This document shows, piece after piece, positions 27,091 through 36,109 of a stretch of 37,692 nucleotides of DNA. The position numbers were made by a program, and so were the translations under genes. Position 1 is the first letter of the stretch. Every line of letters starts with the position of its first letter. The notes beneath the pieces were generated by a model, which was not told the DNA's origin, ran no database searches, and saw nothing but the letters and a program-made list of their open reading frames with translations. Source of the DNA: Chromatiales bacterium (GTDB lineage Bacteria; Pseudomonadota; Gammaproteobacteria; Steroidobacterales; GCA-2729495); NCBI GenBank assembly GCA_020831895.1, contig JAFIFS010000022.1:1-37692 (forward strand), in the 5' to 3' direction.

Positions 27091-27944
27091 TTCTGCTGAC
27101 GGGCATCACGGGCAATATCGGCGGCGCCACCGCCCGTGCGCTGCTGGACAAGGGCGTAAAATTCCGGGCCATCGTGCGCAATCCGGAGAAGGCGGCGCAC
27201 TGGGCCGAGCAGGGCGTGGAGCTCATCACCGGTGACCTGCGCGACGAAGACGCAGTGCGGGCCGCACTCAAGGGCATCGATCGTGCCGTGCTGGTGCTGC
27301 CCAACGGCGAGGAGCAGGAGCCGACCGAGCTCGCCTTCATCGCCACCGCCAGGCAGGCCGGCCTGCCCTGGCTGATCAAGCTTTCCTCGCCCGAGGCCAT
27401 ACGCGGCACGAGCAGCCCGATCCCGCTCGCGCACATCGCGGCGGAGGACGCGATGATGGCCTCCGGCATGGCGTGGACCTTCGTCCGGCCGAGCTTCTAC
27501 ATGCAGAACTTCCGCAGTTCGCCGGCCACCTGCCGCCAGACCGGCAAGCTGTCGATGCCGATGGGCAAGGGCACCGTCGCACTGACCAGCACCGAGGACG
27601 CGGGCGATTTCATCGCGCATATCCTGACCGACGGCAACCCGGCGCAGCACCACGGGCAGTGCTATGACATCACGGGCCCGGACCCGGTGATGAACTTTCA
27701 CGACATCGCGAAGGCGATCGGGGAAGTGATCGGCCAGGAAGTGGTCTACGACGACTGCGACCCGGCCGCATTCCAGGAGGCCATACGGCCCTTCCACAAG
27801 AACCAGTGGCACTCGGACGCGGTTGCGCGGCTGTTCGCGGAGATCGCCGACGACTCCACGCCTGGCCACAAGACCGACACCTTCCAGAAGATCATGGGCC
27901 GCCCGGGGATCTCGCTGCGCGAGTACCTGAAGAGCGTCGCCTGA
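27087..27944 (+). CDS. NmrA-like NAD(P)-binding oxidoreductase or redox sensor
   Basis: A 285-residue protein of the atypical short-chain dehydrogenase group: LLTGITGNIGGATARALLDK (TGxxGxxG dinucleotide site), FRAIVRNPEKAAHW, 'GVELITGDLRDEDAVRAALK', AVLVLPNGEEQEPTE, and 'WTFVRPSFYMQNF' in place of the catalytic YxxxK, which is absent as in NmrA proteins. These bind NAD(P)H and act as reductases of small molecules or as redox-sensing regulators. AGGA lies 10 bp before the ATG. It follows Sir2 with an ATGA overlap but may also have its own promoter. Substrate unknown. Confidence 0.88.
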   Translation: MILLTGITGNIGGATARALLDKGVKFRAIVRNPEKAAHWAEQGVELITGDLRDEDAVRAALKGIDRAVLVLPNGEEQEPTELAFIATARQAGLPWLIKLSSPEAIRGTSSPIPLAHIAAEDAMMASGMAWTFVRPSFYMQNFRSSPATCRQTGKLSMPMGKGTVALTSTEDAGDFIAHILTDGNPAQHHGQCYDITGPDPVMNFHDIAKAIGEVIGQEVVYDDCDPAAFQEAIRPFHKNQWHSDAVARLFAEIADDSTPGHKTDTFQKIMGRPGISLREYLKSVA

Positions 27945-27961
27945 GGGCGGACCGCTGGCCG

Positions 27962-29851
27962 TCAGCGCTGGCTGACGGCCAGCACCTGGCTCAGGTCGGT
28001 GCGCCCGGCCAGCACCTTGTGGATGCCATCCTGCTTCAGCGTGCGCATGCCGTGCGCCAGCGCGAGGCTGAACAGCTGCGATGCCGGCTCGTGGGAGATG
28101 ATCGCGTGCTTGATCTCGGGTGTCGCCGGCATCAGCTCGAACAGCCCGACCCGCCCGCGGTAACCCGTCTGCCTGCACTCCGGGCAGCCACGGGCCCGGT
28201 AGAGCACCAGTGAGCCCTCTTGCCCGTACTGCTCCGTCCAGCGGCGGCGCAGGTTTTCCTCCTCCTGGCTGCCGGCGCCCCCCGGCACGCCGGTCGCAAG
28301 GTAGTTCCTGGCCAGATGCCTTAGCAGCTCCGCGTTGACCTCGAAAGGTTCCCGGCAGCTCGTACACAGGCAGCGCACCAGGCGCTGGGCGAGGATGCCC
28401 AGCAGCGCGTCGGCGAAGTTGAAGGGGTTCATGCCCATTTCAAGCAGGCGCACGACGCTCTCGGGTGCCGAGTTCGTATGCAGGGTGGACAGCACCAGGT
28501 GGCCGGTCAGCGAGGCCTCCAGCGCCGTGTGGGCTGTCTCGGTGTCGCGGATCTCGCCCACCATGATCACGTCGGGATCGGCGCGCAGGAACGCCCGCAG
28601 CGCCGTCGCGAAGGTCAGGCCGGCGCGCGTACGGATCTCCACCTGGCGCAGGCCGGCCTGGGTGATCTCGATCGGGTTCTCGGCCGTCCAGATCTTGCGG
28701 CTGCCGTCGTTGAGGTGGCGGATGACCGAGTGCAGCGTCGTGGTCTTGCCGGAGCCCGTCGGGCCGCAGACCAGCAGGATACCGTGAGGTTTCTCGATCA
28801 GCTGGCGCAGCCGCCCATGATCCTCGTCGCAGAGACCGAGCTTCTCCAGCGGCAGCGCCTCGGTCGTGTTCAGGATGCGCAGCACCACGTCCTCGACGCC
28901 GCCGGCCGTCGGCATGGTGACCATGCGCAGCTCGACCGGCTGCGCATAGGGGGGGCGCCAGAGGATCTTGCCGTCCTGGGGAATCCGGTGCTCGGCCACG
29001 TCCAGGCTGGCCATTACCTTCAGGCGAGAGATCAGCGCATCGCGGTACGACCAGGGGATGCTGCGGCGGACGTACATCCTGCCGTCCACGCGAAAACGCA
29101 CCAGCGTGCGTTCGCGACCGGGCGCCGGCTCGATATGGATATCCGAGGCGCGCTCGCGGCAGCCTTCGGCGATGATCTGGTTGGCCAGTCGCACGACGAC
29201 GTTGTCGCTGACGGCGAGCGGTTCCTCGCGCCAGCTGTCCAGCGAGGCGAGGCTGGTCGCGCCCTCCCGCTCGAGCTCGGCATCGGTGACGGCCCTGCCG
29301 GTCGCGTGGTAGTGGCGCTCGACGGCCCAGTCGATGTCGGCCGCACTGGCGTAGACCGGCTCGATCGTCAGCGAGGAACGGAAGCGCACGGCCTCGAGTG
29401 CCTCGTGGTCGAGCACGTCGCTGACGGCGACATGCAGCGTGCCGGCATCGCGGTGTACCGGGATCAGCCGGTGGCGCCTGGCAATGAAGGACGGGATCTC
29501 CGCAGTGATCGAGTCGTCCAGCGGCCACTGGCGCAGGTCGATGGCCGGGATGCCAAGCTGCAGCGCGAGGCCCGCGCGGATGTCCTCTTCCGCGACGTCG
29601 CCGGCCTCCAGAAGTATGCCGCCGACGGGCCGTTCCGGGTGCTCGGACTTGACGGCCGAGGCCTTGGCGACGGCCTCGCTGCAGACTTTTCCGAGGCGCA
29701 GCAGTGCCTCCGTGAGGCGCATCGGGCCCAGCCGGCGCATCTGCTGGCGCAGGGCCGCGAGCTGTTCCGGTGTAGTGGCTACCGCAGGCCACGGAGCGGC
29801 AACGCCGCCACGGGCACCCTCGGGCACAGCTGCTTTGATGTTGGCCTGCAT
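27962..29851 (-). CDS. GspE/PilB-type secretion or pilus assembly ATPase
   Basis: A 629-residue protein. Residues ~40-190 are the N-terminal GspE-like domains (GGILLEAGDVAEEDIRAGLA, LGIPAIDLRQWP), then the ATPase: ASDIHIEPAPGRERTLVRFR, Walker A GPTGSGKTTT (363-372), the Asp box TAENPIEITQAGLRQVEI, Walker B DPDVIMVGEIRD (425-436) and His box HLVLSTLHTNSAPE (451-464). A CxC/CxxC cluster (C494, C496, C499 and a later CPEC) is the zinc element of GspE/PilB. It powers type II secretion or type IV pilus assembly at the inner membrane. No other pilus or secretion gene is nearby, so this is an orphan copy; its partners must lie elsewhere. Confidence 0.95.
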   Translation of the reverse strand: MQANIKAAVPEGARGGVAAPWPAVATTPEQLAALRQQMRRLGPMRLTEALLRLGKVCSEAVAKASAVKSEHPERPVGGILLEAGDVAEEDIRAGLALQLGIPAIDLRQWPLDDSITAEIPSFIARRHRLIPVHRDAGTLHVAVSDVLDHEALEAVRFRSSLTIEPVYASAADIDWAVERHYHATGRAVTDAELEREGATSLASLDSWREEPLAVSDNVVVRLANQIIAEGCRERASDIHIEPAPGRERTLVRFRVDGRMYVRRSIPWSYRDALISRLKVMASLDVAEHRIPQDGKILWRPPYAQPVELRMVTMPTAGGVEDVVLRILNTTEALPLEKLGLCDEDHGRLRQLIEKPHGILLVCGPTGSGKTTTLHSVIRHLNDGSRKIWTAENPIEITQAGLRQVEIRTRAGLTFATALRAFLRADPDVIMVGEIRDTETAHTALEASLTGHLVLSTLHTNSAPESVVRLLEMGMNPFNFADALLGILAQRLVRCLCTSCREPFEVNAELLRHLARNYLATGVPGGAGSQEEENLRRRWTEQYGQEGSLVLYRARGCPECRQTGYRGRVGLFELMPATPEIKHAIISHEPASQLFSLALAHGMRTLKQDGIHKVLAGRTDLSQVLAVSQR

Positions 29852-29947
29852 TGTTCTCGCGCTCCAGCGGGCATAGTGACCAGAACCCGGCTGGATTCTG
29901 GCGATGTCAGTGGCCCGAGTCTGTGCCGGCTGTCGCGCTGCGCGAAC

Positions 29948-30577
29948 CTACAGCACCTGGGTCCTGCGCTCCGTCACCTCCCGCGCCGCCTCAAAGGCGC
30001 GCAGCAGGCGCGAATGCTCAATATCCCCCCGGCCAGAGTGCAGGTAGAGCTTGGTGGCCTGGTAGAGGCCGTTGAGTGCCCGCAATGCTGCTGCATCCGG
30101 CCTGGCACCCGCATCCACCTCGTCGGCGGCGAGGGCACTCCCGGCATCCGTTACCGCGAAATCAAGCTCCCGCCGCAGTGCTTCAACCAGGTCGGTGGAC
30201 GTAATGATCCCGGCCAGCACGTTCCCGGGCGCGACCACGGGAAGGGCGTGAAACGCCCCGGTCTGCAGGCGCTTCGCCGCCTCGAGCAGTGTCGCGGTCT
30301 GCGGCAGGCAGATCACCTCGCGCGTCATCACCGCGGAGACAGGGCAGGACTGCAGGCGGGCTGCCCGGTCGGCGAAGCCCGCGCCGCCCGGGGGGATCAG
30401 CGCCTTGAACAAATCATGGCTGCCGATCATGCCCAGCACCCGACCCTCGGCATCGGTCACCGGCAAGTGATGGATACCCCGGGTGCGCATCAGGCGGTGC
30501 GCCTCGGCCACCGTCATCCCGGGTGCCGCCGTGACGGCAGCCGCGGTCATCACGTGCCTCAGCTCGAGATTGTTCAT
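29948..30577 (-). CDS. CBS-pair protein with C-terminal helical tail
   Basis: The chosen start MNNLELRHVM (30575-30577) gives 209 residues; the open frame upstream adds 17 residues without family support. Two CBS motifs are clear: ELRHVMTAAAVTAAPGMTVA ... GIHHLPVTDAEGRVLGMIGS and VSAVMTREVICLPQTATLLE ... FHALPVVAPGNVLAGIITST. CBS pairs bind adenosine nucleotides and regulate a partner. Residues ~145-209 are a helical tail (ALRALNGLYQATKLYLHSGR) of unknown role. It lies downstream of a strong hairpin and upstream of the GspE-type ATPase on the same strand, 96 bp away. Confidence 0.88.
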   Translation of the reverse strand: MNNLELRHVMTAAAVTAAPGMTVAEAHRLMRTRGIHHLPVTDAEGRVLGMIGSHDLFKALIPPGGAGFADRAARLQSCPVSAVMTREVICLPQTATLLEAAKRLQTGAFHALPVVAPGNVLAGIITSTDLVEALRRELDFAVTDAGSALAADEVDAGARPDAAALRALNGLYQATKLYLHSGRGDIEHSRLLRAFEAAREVTERRTQVL

Positions 30578-30609
30578 GCGGGAATGGCCCCTGGTGATGG
30601 CACTGAGTC

Positions 30610-30647
30610 GGGGCGCGGCGCCGGGCAAAAAGCCCGGTCCGCGCCCC
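30610..30647 (-). terminator. Strong GC hairpin between the beta-helix pseudogene and the CBS gene
   Basis: GGGGCGCGG (30610-30618) pairs with CCGCGCCCC (30639-30647) and CCGGGC (30621-30626) with GCCCGG (30632-30637) around an AAAAA loop, a 15 bp stem with a small internal bulge. No T tract follows on either strand, so it may be a Rho-independent-like terminator, an attenuator or an mRNA 5' structure for the CBS gene. Confidence 0.45.
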
Positions 30648-30720
30648 CGTCAGGTCACCAGTATCAGCCTCGCAGGGCCCGGGCGATATGACGCCCATCA
30701 CCCAATCAGGAGCGAGCCGC

Positions 30721-33093
30721 TCAGTTCGACCAGGCCGGCTGGTCGCCCTCGGTCACGAACACGACCTCGCCGGGAGTGACCACGCTGACGCGGTAGATGG
30801 CGCCGTCATTGTGAAACGCCAGCTCGGTCCCATCCGGCGACCAGGTGGGCCGGTCGCCCGAGGCAACCTGCACCGGGTCCATGCTGCCGTCAAACGAACT
30901 GACGAAGATGCTGCCATCCTGGACGTACGCGAGACGCTCGCCGTCCGGTGACCACGCCGGCTGATCGGCGCCAGCGAAGCCAGGCAGCCGGGCCCGGCTG
31001 GTGCCATCGCGCCCGATCGTGTAGAGCCGCGGCGCTGCCGACGTGTTGTCGGACCAGTTCTCGCGCACGCTGAAAAGCAGCGTCTGCCCGTCCGGCGACC
31101 AGCTCGGGAAACGCTCCATGTCTGCCGCGGCCTGTCCCCCGGTCAGGTGGCTGCCTTCACCGCCGCCTGGCCCCGTGACATAGATGAGGAACGGGTTGTT
31201 ACCGAAGGACTCGTTGCGGCGCACATAGGCGATCTCGCCCTCGACGGACCAGGCCGGCTCCAGCGCGCGGACACCTTCCACGTCGGTCAGGCGCTGCACC
31301 TGCTGGCTGCCCAGCGAGAGCACGAACAGGTCGCTGCGGAAGGCCGGCCCGCCGATATAGGCGATCTGGCTGTTGTCGGGCGACCAGGCCGGCGAAGGCT
31401 CGATGAAGCCCGCATCGACGAGCAGCTCGCGATTGCTGCCATCCGGGTCCACGACCCAGACGCGCGCGCTGTCGTGGAACGCGATCCGCCCGCCGGGGCC
31501 GTCAAACGGGTTGCTGCTGCTGCCGAGAAACTGGTTGCCACCCCCGTCCACGAACAGGCCGGCGAAGACCGGATTGCTGTTGCTGGTGAACGTGGAGCCC
31601 GCAATGCTGCCGCCGTTGGCGACCAGCAGGCCGGGCGACTGCGGCACGCTGTTGTTTTCGAACTCGGTATTGAAGATGAAGAGGTTGGCCTCGTTCGCCC
31701 GTATCAGAGGCCCGCCCGCGGTCGTGAAATTGTCGACGATGCGCGAGTCGTAGATGTAGACGTCCGCGCTACCCGGCGTCGGGTCGGATGCCAGGGTCGA
31801 GGTGGCGACGCCCTCGCTGTAGATCAGGGCCGCCCCGGATGCGGAGCTGTTACCGATGAACTCCGACCCGGTGATGATGATCTCGCCGATGGTCGGCACG
31901 TTGAGCGCACCCACCCCCTCGAGATAGAGCACCCCGCCCTTCTCCGACAGCGCCTCATTGCCGATGAAGACGGAGTCGTGGATGCGCAGGTCGCCGGAAG
32001 CCTCAGAGTTGCGGACGATGATCGCGCTGCCCGAGCGGATAGTCGAGGCACCGTGCTGGATACGGTTACCCTCGAAACGGGAGTTGCAGAAGTTGACGCC
32101 GCGGCGGCTGTAGACCGCCCCGCCACCCTCGCGCGAGAAGTTGTCGTGGAACTCCGAGCGCGAGATCTGGATGAAGCCGGCGCTGTGGATCGCCCCGCCG
32201 CGCCCGATGTTGAACGGCGGCACCGTGTTGTTGGTGCGGTTGCCGCGGAAAATGGAGTCATGGATGAACAGGTCGCCCACGCCAGCGACGCGCTGGCTCA
32301 CGGCAATCGCCCCACCGCGACCTGCGGTTGCGCCACTGGTGAAGAGCGCGTTGCCGTTGCGGAACTCGAGGCCCGAGATCGTGACGGTGGCGCCGCTCAG
32401 CACGCGCAGCGCACGGTTGGCGCTGCGCAGGTCGATCACCGGCCGCTGGCCGTCCTCGTGCCAGCCGATCAGCACCAGGTCGTCGCTGCCGTTGTAGAAC
32501 CATCACTCGCCGACGGAGGTCATCGGGTTCACGGCCGGACCGTCCGGACCGTCATCGATGTCCCCGGTGATGCCGATGACCAGCCTGCCATCAGCCCGGT
32601 TCTCCGGGTCCTGAAGGGCCGCCACCATGGCGGCATGGCTGTCGACGAGGTAGTGAGGCTCATCCACGACGACCTCGAAATCCGTGCAGGCCGGATCCGG
32701 TGCCGGTGCGGGGCCGCCGGGGCCGGGACCGGGCGTGCCGACAAACACACCGGCCGGGACCGGGCTGCCGCTGTCGTCCAGCCAGGCCAGCAGGTCCTGG
32801 ATCCAGAGGCTGAGCAGGCTGCCCCTGTCGAGGAAGCTGCGCAGGGCTGCAAGATCGAAGACACCCGGCGGGACGCTGTCCGCTTCCGCGAACGGGTCGA
32901 ACTGCAGGCCGATTCGGTTGTTGATCGCAAGGCGCGCGGCTGCGTAGTCCAGCTGGTCGCGGTCCTGCAGCGCCACGAATGCGCTGGTGAACGGCGTGAC
33001 CTGGCAGCGGACCCCCGGTTCACAGCGCGCCGCCAGTGTGCCCTGGTAAGGCTGGCCATCGAGCTCGCCCCCCAGCGTGGTCAGGTGCCCCAC
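30721..33093 (-). pseudogene. Beta-helix plus TolB-like propeller protein, split by an in-frame TGA and lacking its 5' end
   Basis: Two pieces lie in the same frame. The first (33093-32503; GTG start, ends AVNPMTSVGE) reads straight through a TGA (32503-32505) into WFYNGSDDLVLIGWHEDG and a 584-residue continuation with right-handed beta-helix repeats ('GRGGAIHSAGFIQISRSEFH', 'EGGGAVYSRRGVNFCNSRFE', 'IIITGSEFIGNSSASGAALI'), then a TolB/WD40-like propeller (PSPAWSPDNSQIAYIGG, FPSWSPDGQTLLFSV, DQPAWSPDGERLAYVQD, DRPTWSPDGTELAFHND). TGG to TGA is the simplest cause. In addition, the frame is closed by a TGA two codons before the GTG, and no signal peptide is present although such proteins are exported, so the 5' end is missing as well. 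A sequencing error at the TGA cannot be excluded. Confidence 0.72.
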
Positions 33094-33296
33094 GAGTCAG
33101 GCCGCAGCCCGTTCGTGACCGGCATCCGGGCAGCTGCGCACCCAAATGCTGCGGCACGCTCACGGAAAATACCAGCCACCCGAGTCACCATAATCGGCGA
33201 AAAAATCCGGTGCGCTGCTTCTGCCGGCTTGAGCAACCACCGCGGACCGACTAATCTCGAAACCATCCCATTCGCTGGTGACTTCGAGTTGGCGCC

Positions 33297-34325
33297 ATGA
33301 AGAAGAACAGGAGACTGTTTCTGTCGATGGCCGGCACAGCCCTGCTGGCCGCGGGTTGCGGTGGCAGCAGCGGCAGTGGCAACGGCGGCAGCGACCCGGG
33401 CATCGGCGGGACCCTGCTCCCCGCATACGCCTTCTCGATCACCAGCCCCGAGGGTGCCGGTGCGCCGTTCTCGCTCACGCGGGTGGCGCCTCAGCTGCAG
33501 GCAGACAGCTGGAGCCTCGATGCCGGCAGCGGCAGCATCAGCGGCCTCATCGAACGCACCTCGCGCGACGTCAGCTTCAGTGACAGCACTTCGTTCTCGG
33601 TAGCCTGGACGCAGGGCGGTCCGCAGCCGGCCGCGTTCAGCGTCGTGGCGACGACGGGCGGCTCACTGTTCCCGGGCTCGCCGCTGCCGTCGGACGGAAG
33701 CCTGGCAGTGACCTGGGGCAGCGAGTCCATCGTCGTAACGCTGGGCACGACCGTCCTGCTGCAGCTCAATGACGAGGCCCCGGTAGCCGTGAGCCTGTCC
33801 AACCTGCTTGCGCTGGATGCCGATGGAGCGGGCCCGGACTGGCAGCGGGTCGGCGCCCGGGCTGCGCGCGCGCTTACCGAGATGCTGCAGCTGGCGCGCA
33901 GCTCGATGGATTTCCTGGAGCGGATCAATGCCGGTGATTTCGCCAGCGGCATGCAGGCACGCAGCTGCGACGCGTTCCCGGGCAGCCCGCCTGCCGGCTT
34001 CCAGGCCCAGGGGGAGTCAGTCGTGACCGAACTGGGGCCGGGCACCTGGGAGTCCACCGGGACCGACTGTCTGTTCCTCGGCACGCAGAACGTACTAGCC
34101 AACGCGAACCTGCTCTACCGGAACCTGCAGGTCAGCAACGGGCCCTCCGGCACAATTGTCTCGGTGGCCTTCGCGCCCACTCCTGGCGTGCCCGGTGGGC
34201 TGCTGTTCACAGATGCGCGGCTGAGCGCCGTCGCGGAAAGCAGCCCGGGCAGCCTTCAGTGGGTCTTCACCGGGACCGAGCTGCGCCGCGATGGCGGCTT
34301 TGCCATCAGCTTCTCGCAGCCCTGA
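33297..34325 (+). CDS. Lipoprotein of unknown function
   Basis: A 342-residue protein starting MKKNRRLFLSMAGTALLAAG and then Cys21: a lipobox (LLAAGC) behind a twin-arginine-like NRRLFLS, so export may be by Tat. A Gly/Ser linker leads to a beta-rich, low-Lys body (FSITSPEGAGAPFSLTRVAP, DSTSFSVAWTQGGPQPAAFS, ALTEMLQLARSSMDFLERIN) with Cys in ARSCDAFPGSPP and GTDCLFLG that could form a disulfide. I recognise no family. It is divergent from the decayed beta-helix gene and convergent with the cytochrome gene. Confidence 0.75.
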   Translation: MKKNRRLFLSMAGTALLAAGCGGSSGSGNGGSDPGIGGTLLPAYAFSITSPEGAGAPFSLTRVAPQLQADSWSLDAGSGSISGLIERTSRDVSFSDSTSFSVAWTQGGPQPAAFSVVATTGGSLFPGSPLPSDGSLAVTWGSESIVVTLGTTVLLQLNDEAPVAVSLSNLLALDADGAGPDWQRVGARAARALTEMLQLARSSMDFLERINAGDFASGMQARSCDAFPGSPPAGFQAQGESVVTELGPGTWESTGTDCLFLGTQNVLANANLLYRNLQVSNGPSGTIVSVAFAPTPGVPGGLLFTDARLSAVAESSPGSLQWVFTGTELRRDGGFAISFSQP

Positions 34326-34345
34326 GCTGCGCTGCCCGGCGATGC

Positions 34346-35338
34346 TCAGTCGGCGCGGTCGAGCAGCACCAGTTCCTTCGGCGGCAGCGTCTGCAGGTAG
34401 TCCCAGATCGCGCTGAGATCTTCCTCGGTCATGCCCGAGAAGCCCACCCAGTTCATCTCCGAGTTGTCTTCCTCGCGGGTCAGCGGGAAAGGCTCCGTGT
34501 GCATCTTGAACCGTGCGATGAACATCTCGCGCGTCCACAGCCCCATGCCATCTTCGTGCGGCGTCAGGTTCTTGGAGTAGTGCATGTCCTGGCCCATGAA
34601 GAAGGGCACTCCGCCCGCCATGAAGCGCCCGGGCACCGGGTCAATGCTGCGGCGGATCCTCGGCGTGTGGCAGAACTCGCAGCGCGCGATCTTCGACAGG
34701 TACTCGCCATAGGCGACGGCATCATTGCGGTCGACAGCGGGCACCGGCCCGTCGAGTGGCCGCGGGTACAGCCGGTTCAGCAGGTTGAGCGGGAAGTCGA
34801 GCTCGGTCGCAGGCGTGTCGTTGTATACCGCCGGCATCGAGCGCAGGTAGGCAATGACGGCGGCCAGGTCCTCATCCGTCATGACCTGGTACATGAACCA
34901 GGGCATGATCGGGAACAGGGCCTGCCCGTTGCGCCCGATACCCTCGCGGATCGCACGCGCTACCTCGCCATCCGTCCATGCACCGATACCGGTCGCATCG
35001 TCCGGCGTGATGTTCGGGATGCACATCAGCCCGGGAAAGCCGCCCGAGCCGAAGTTGATGCCGACGGCCTTGCTGTCCTTGTCGATGCACGAGCGGCCAG
35101 CACCCAGCGGCGGGACGGGCGGGCCACTGTAGCGCGTCCAGTCGCGCTCGGAGTGGCAGTCCAGGCAGAGCAGGACCTCGTTTACGAGGTAGTCACCGCG
35201 GGCGACCAGCTCGGGCGTGTAGTTGATGACGAACTCGGGTGCCGGCCGCTGCCGCGGCAGGGCCCCGTAGAAGTAGGCGAGTATCCCGGCCGCGACGATG
35301 ACCAGCACCGAGGCCGCCAGCAACAGTATCCGGCGCAT
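34346..35338 (-). CDS. Diheme cytochrome c, membrane-anchored
   Basis: A 330-residue protein with an N-terminal membrane anchor (ILLLAASVLVIVAAGILAYF) and two haem c sites: CLDCH (C58-H62) and CEFCH (C220-H224). Each domain carries the surrounding signature: YLVNEVLLCLDCHSERDW with NITPDDATGIGAWTDGEVAR and ALFPIMPW as the likely Met ligand, and YLSKIARCEFCHTPR with NLTPHEDGMGLWTREMFIAR. It resembles the cytochrome subunits of membrane alcohol/aldehyde dehydrogenases and other periplasmic electron carriers. No dehydrogenase partner is adjacent. It probably passes electrons in the periplasm; the donor is unknown. Confidence 0.92.
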   Translation of the reverse strand: MRRILLLAASVLVIVAAGILAYFYGALPRQRPAPEFVINYTPELVARGDYLVNEVLLCLDCHSERDWTRYSGPPVPPLGAGRSCIDKDSKAVGINFGSGGFPGLMCIPNITPDDATGIGAWTDGEVARAIREGIGRNGQALFPIMPWFMYQVMTDEDLAAVIAYLRSMPAVYNDTPATELDFPLNLLNRLYPRPLDGPVPAVDRNDAVAYGEYLSKIARCEFCHTPRIRRSIDPVPGRFMAGGVPFFMGQDMHYSKNLTPHEDGMGLWTREMFIARFKMHTEPFPLTREEDNSEMNWVGFSGMTEEDLSAIWDYLQTLPPKELVLLDRAD

Positions 35339-35543
35339 GCAGGTTCCCCCAGGAATAGACTCGCACCAGCATACCGCCCGCAGCCGTACCGGCCTGGCCT
35401 GAGACCGGGCGCGTTCCCGCTGCGGACAGGCCGTCCAGCGGCAGCCTTTCGCCCCTGCGATACCAGCCTGGTCGGCTGCCAGGGTCGCCCGCGTTACCGC
35501 TTCAGGCTAGACTGCGGAAAATCCATGCAAAGAGACTCATGCA

Positions 35544-35951
35544 ATGACCAGCACCCAGCTCACCGTCGAGGAATTCACCACGCCGAATCCTGTCACGGCT
35601 GACGAGGACACCGGTATCGAGGAGCTGGGACAGCTGATGCGCGAGCACGGCATCCGGCACCTGCCCATCACGCGCGGGGAGCAGGTCGTGGGCGTGGTCA
35701 GCCAGCGCGACCTGGCCGTGCTGGCCGGGCTGGACCTGGGCAGGCAGTCGCTGGTCCGTGCGGGCGACCTGATGTCGCCGGAGCCGGTCACGGTTCGCGC
35801 GAGCGACCCCCTGGACCAGGTAGCCTACCGGATGTCGGAACTGAAGATCGGCAGCGTGATCGTGCTGGAGGAAGACGGCAGCCTCTACGGGATATTCACC
35901 GCGACCGATGCGCTGAATGCGCTGATCGAGGTGATGCGCGGCATGCACTAG
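35544..35951 (+). CDS. Two-CBS-domain small regulator
   Basis: A 135-residue protein consisting of one CBS pair: TVEEFTTPNPVTADEDTGIE ... GIRHLPITRGEQVVGVVSQR and VRAGDLMSPEPVTVRASDPL ... KIGSVIVLEEDGSLYGIFTA followed by TDAL. It has no effector domain. Such stand-alone pairs sense adenine nucleotides and bind a partner enzyme or channel. It stands alone, with 205 bp before it and 158 bp after it. A second CBS-pair protein is encoded 5 kb to the left, but the two are not close copies. Confidence 0.92.
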   Translation: MTSTQLTVEEFTTPNPVTADEDTGIEELGQLMREHGIRHLPITRGEQVVGVVSQRDLAVLAGLDLGRQSLVRAGDLMSPEPVTVRASDPLDQVAYRMSELKIGSVIVLEEDGSLYGIFTATDALNALIEVMRGMH

Positions 35952-36109
35952 CATGGGGCAACACCTGCCACCGATCCCCGCCCGAAAAACGACAGGCCAC
36001 GTTCAGACCGCGAACGCTGGAAATCAGGAAAGGCTTGAATGCCCCGTATTTCGCTGCGATCCGGAAGTTGCGTATGGCGCGGGCGGCGGGAATGGCCAGG
36101 ATATCGGCG

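Noticed and set aside
28478..30691. 737-residue + strand frame across the GspE-type and CBS genes
   Set aside because: Covers two well-recognised genes on the other strand; it is a GC-driven shadow.
32503..32505. Selenocysteine at the in-frame TGA
   Set aside because: No redox-active context, no evident downstream stem-loop, and the protein family (beta-helix/propeller) is not a selenoprotein; TGG to TGA mutation is simpler.
31147..33300. 717-residue + strand frame opposite the beta-helix pseudogene
   Set aside because: Low-complexity Asp/Val/Arg/Ala frame typical of antisense to GC-rich genes; the minus strand has clear beta-helix and propeller repeats.
35952..36109. Possible transposase or gene remnant between the CBS and EAL-HDOD genes
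   Set aside because: A short frame can be read but no recognisable family residues or repeat ends were found.
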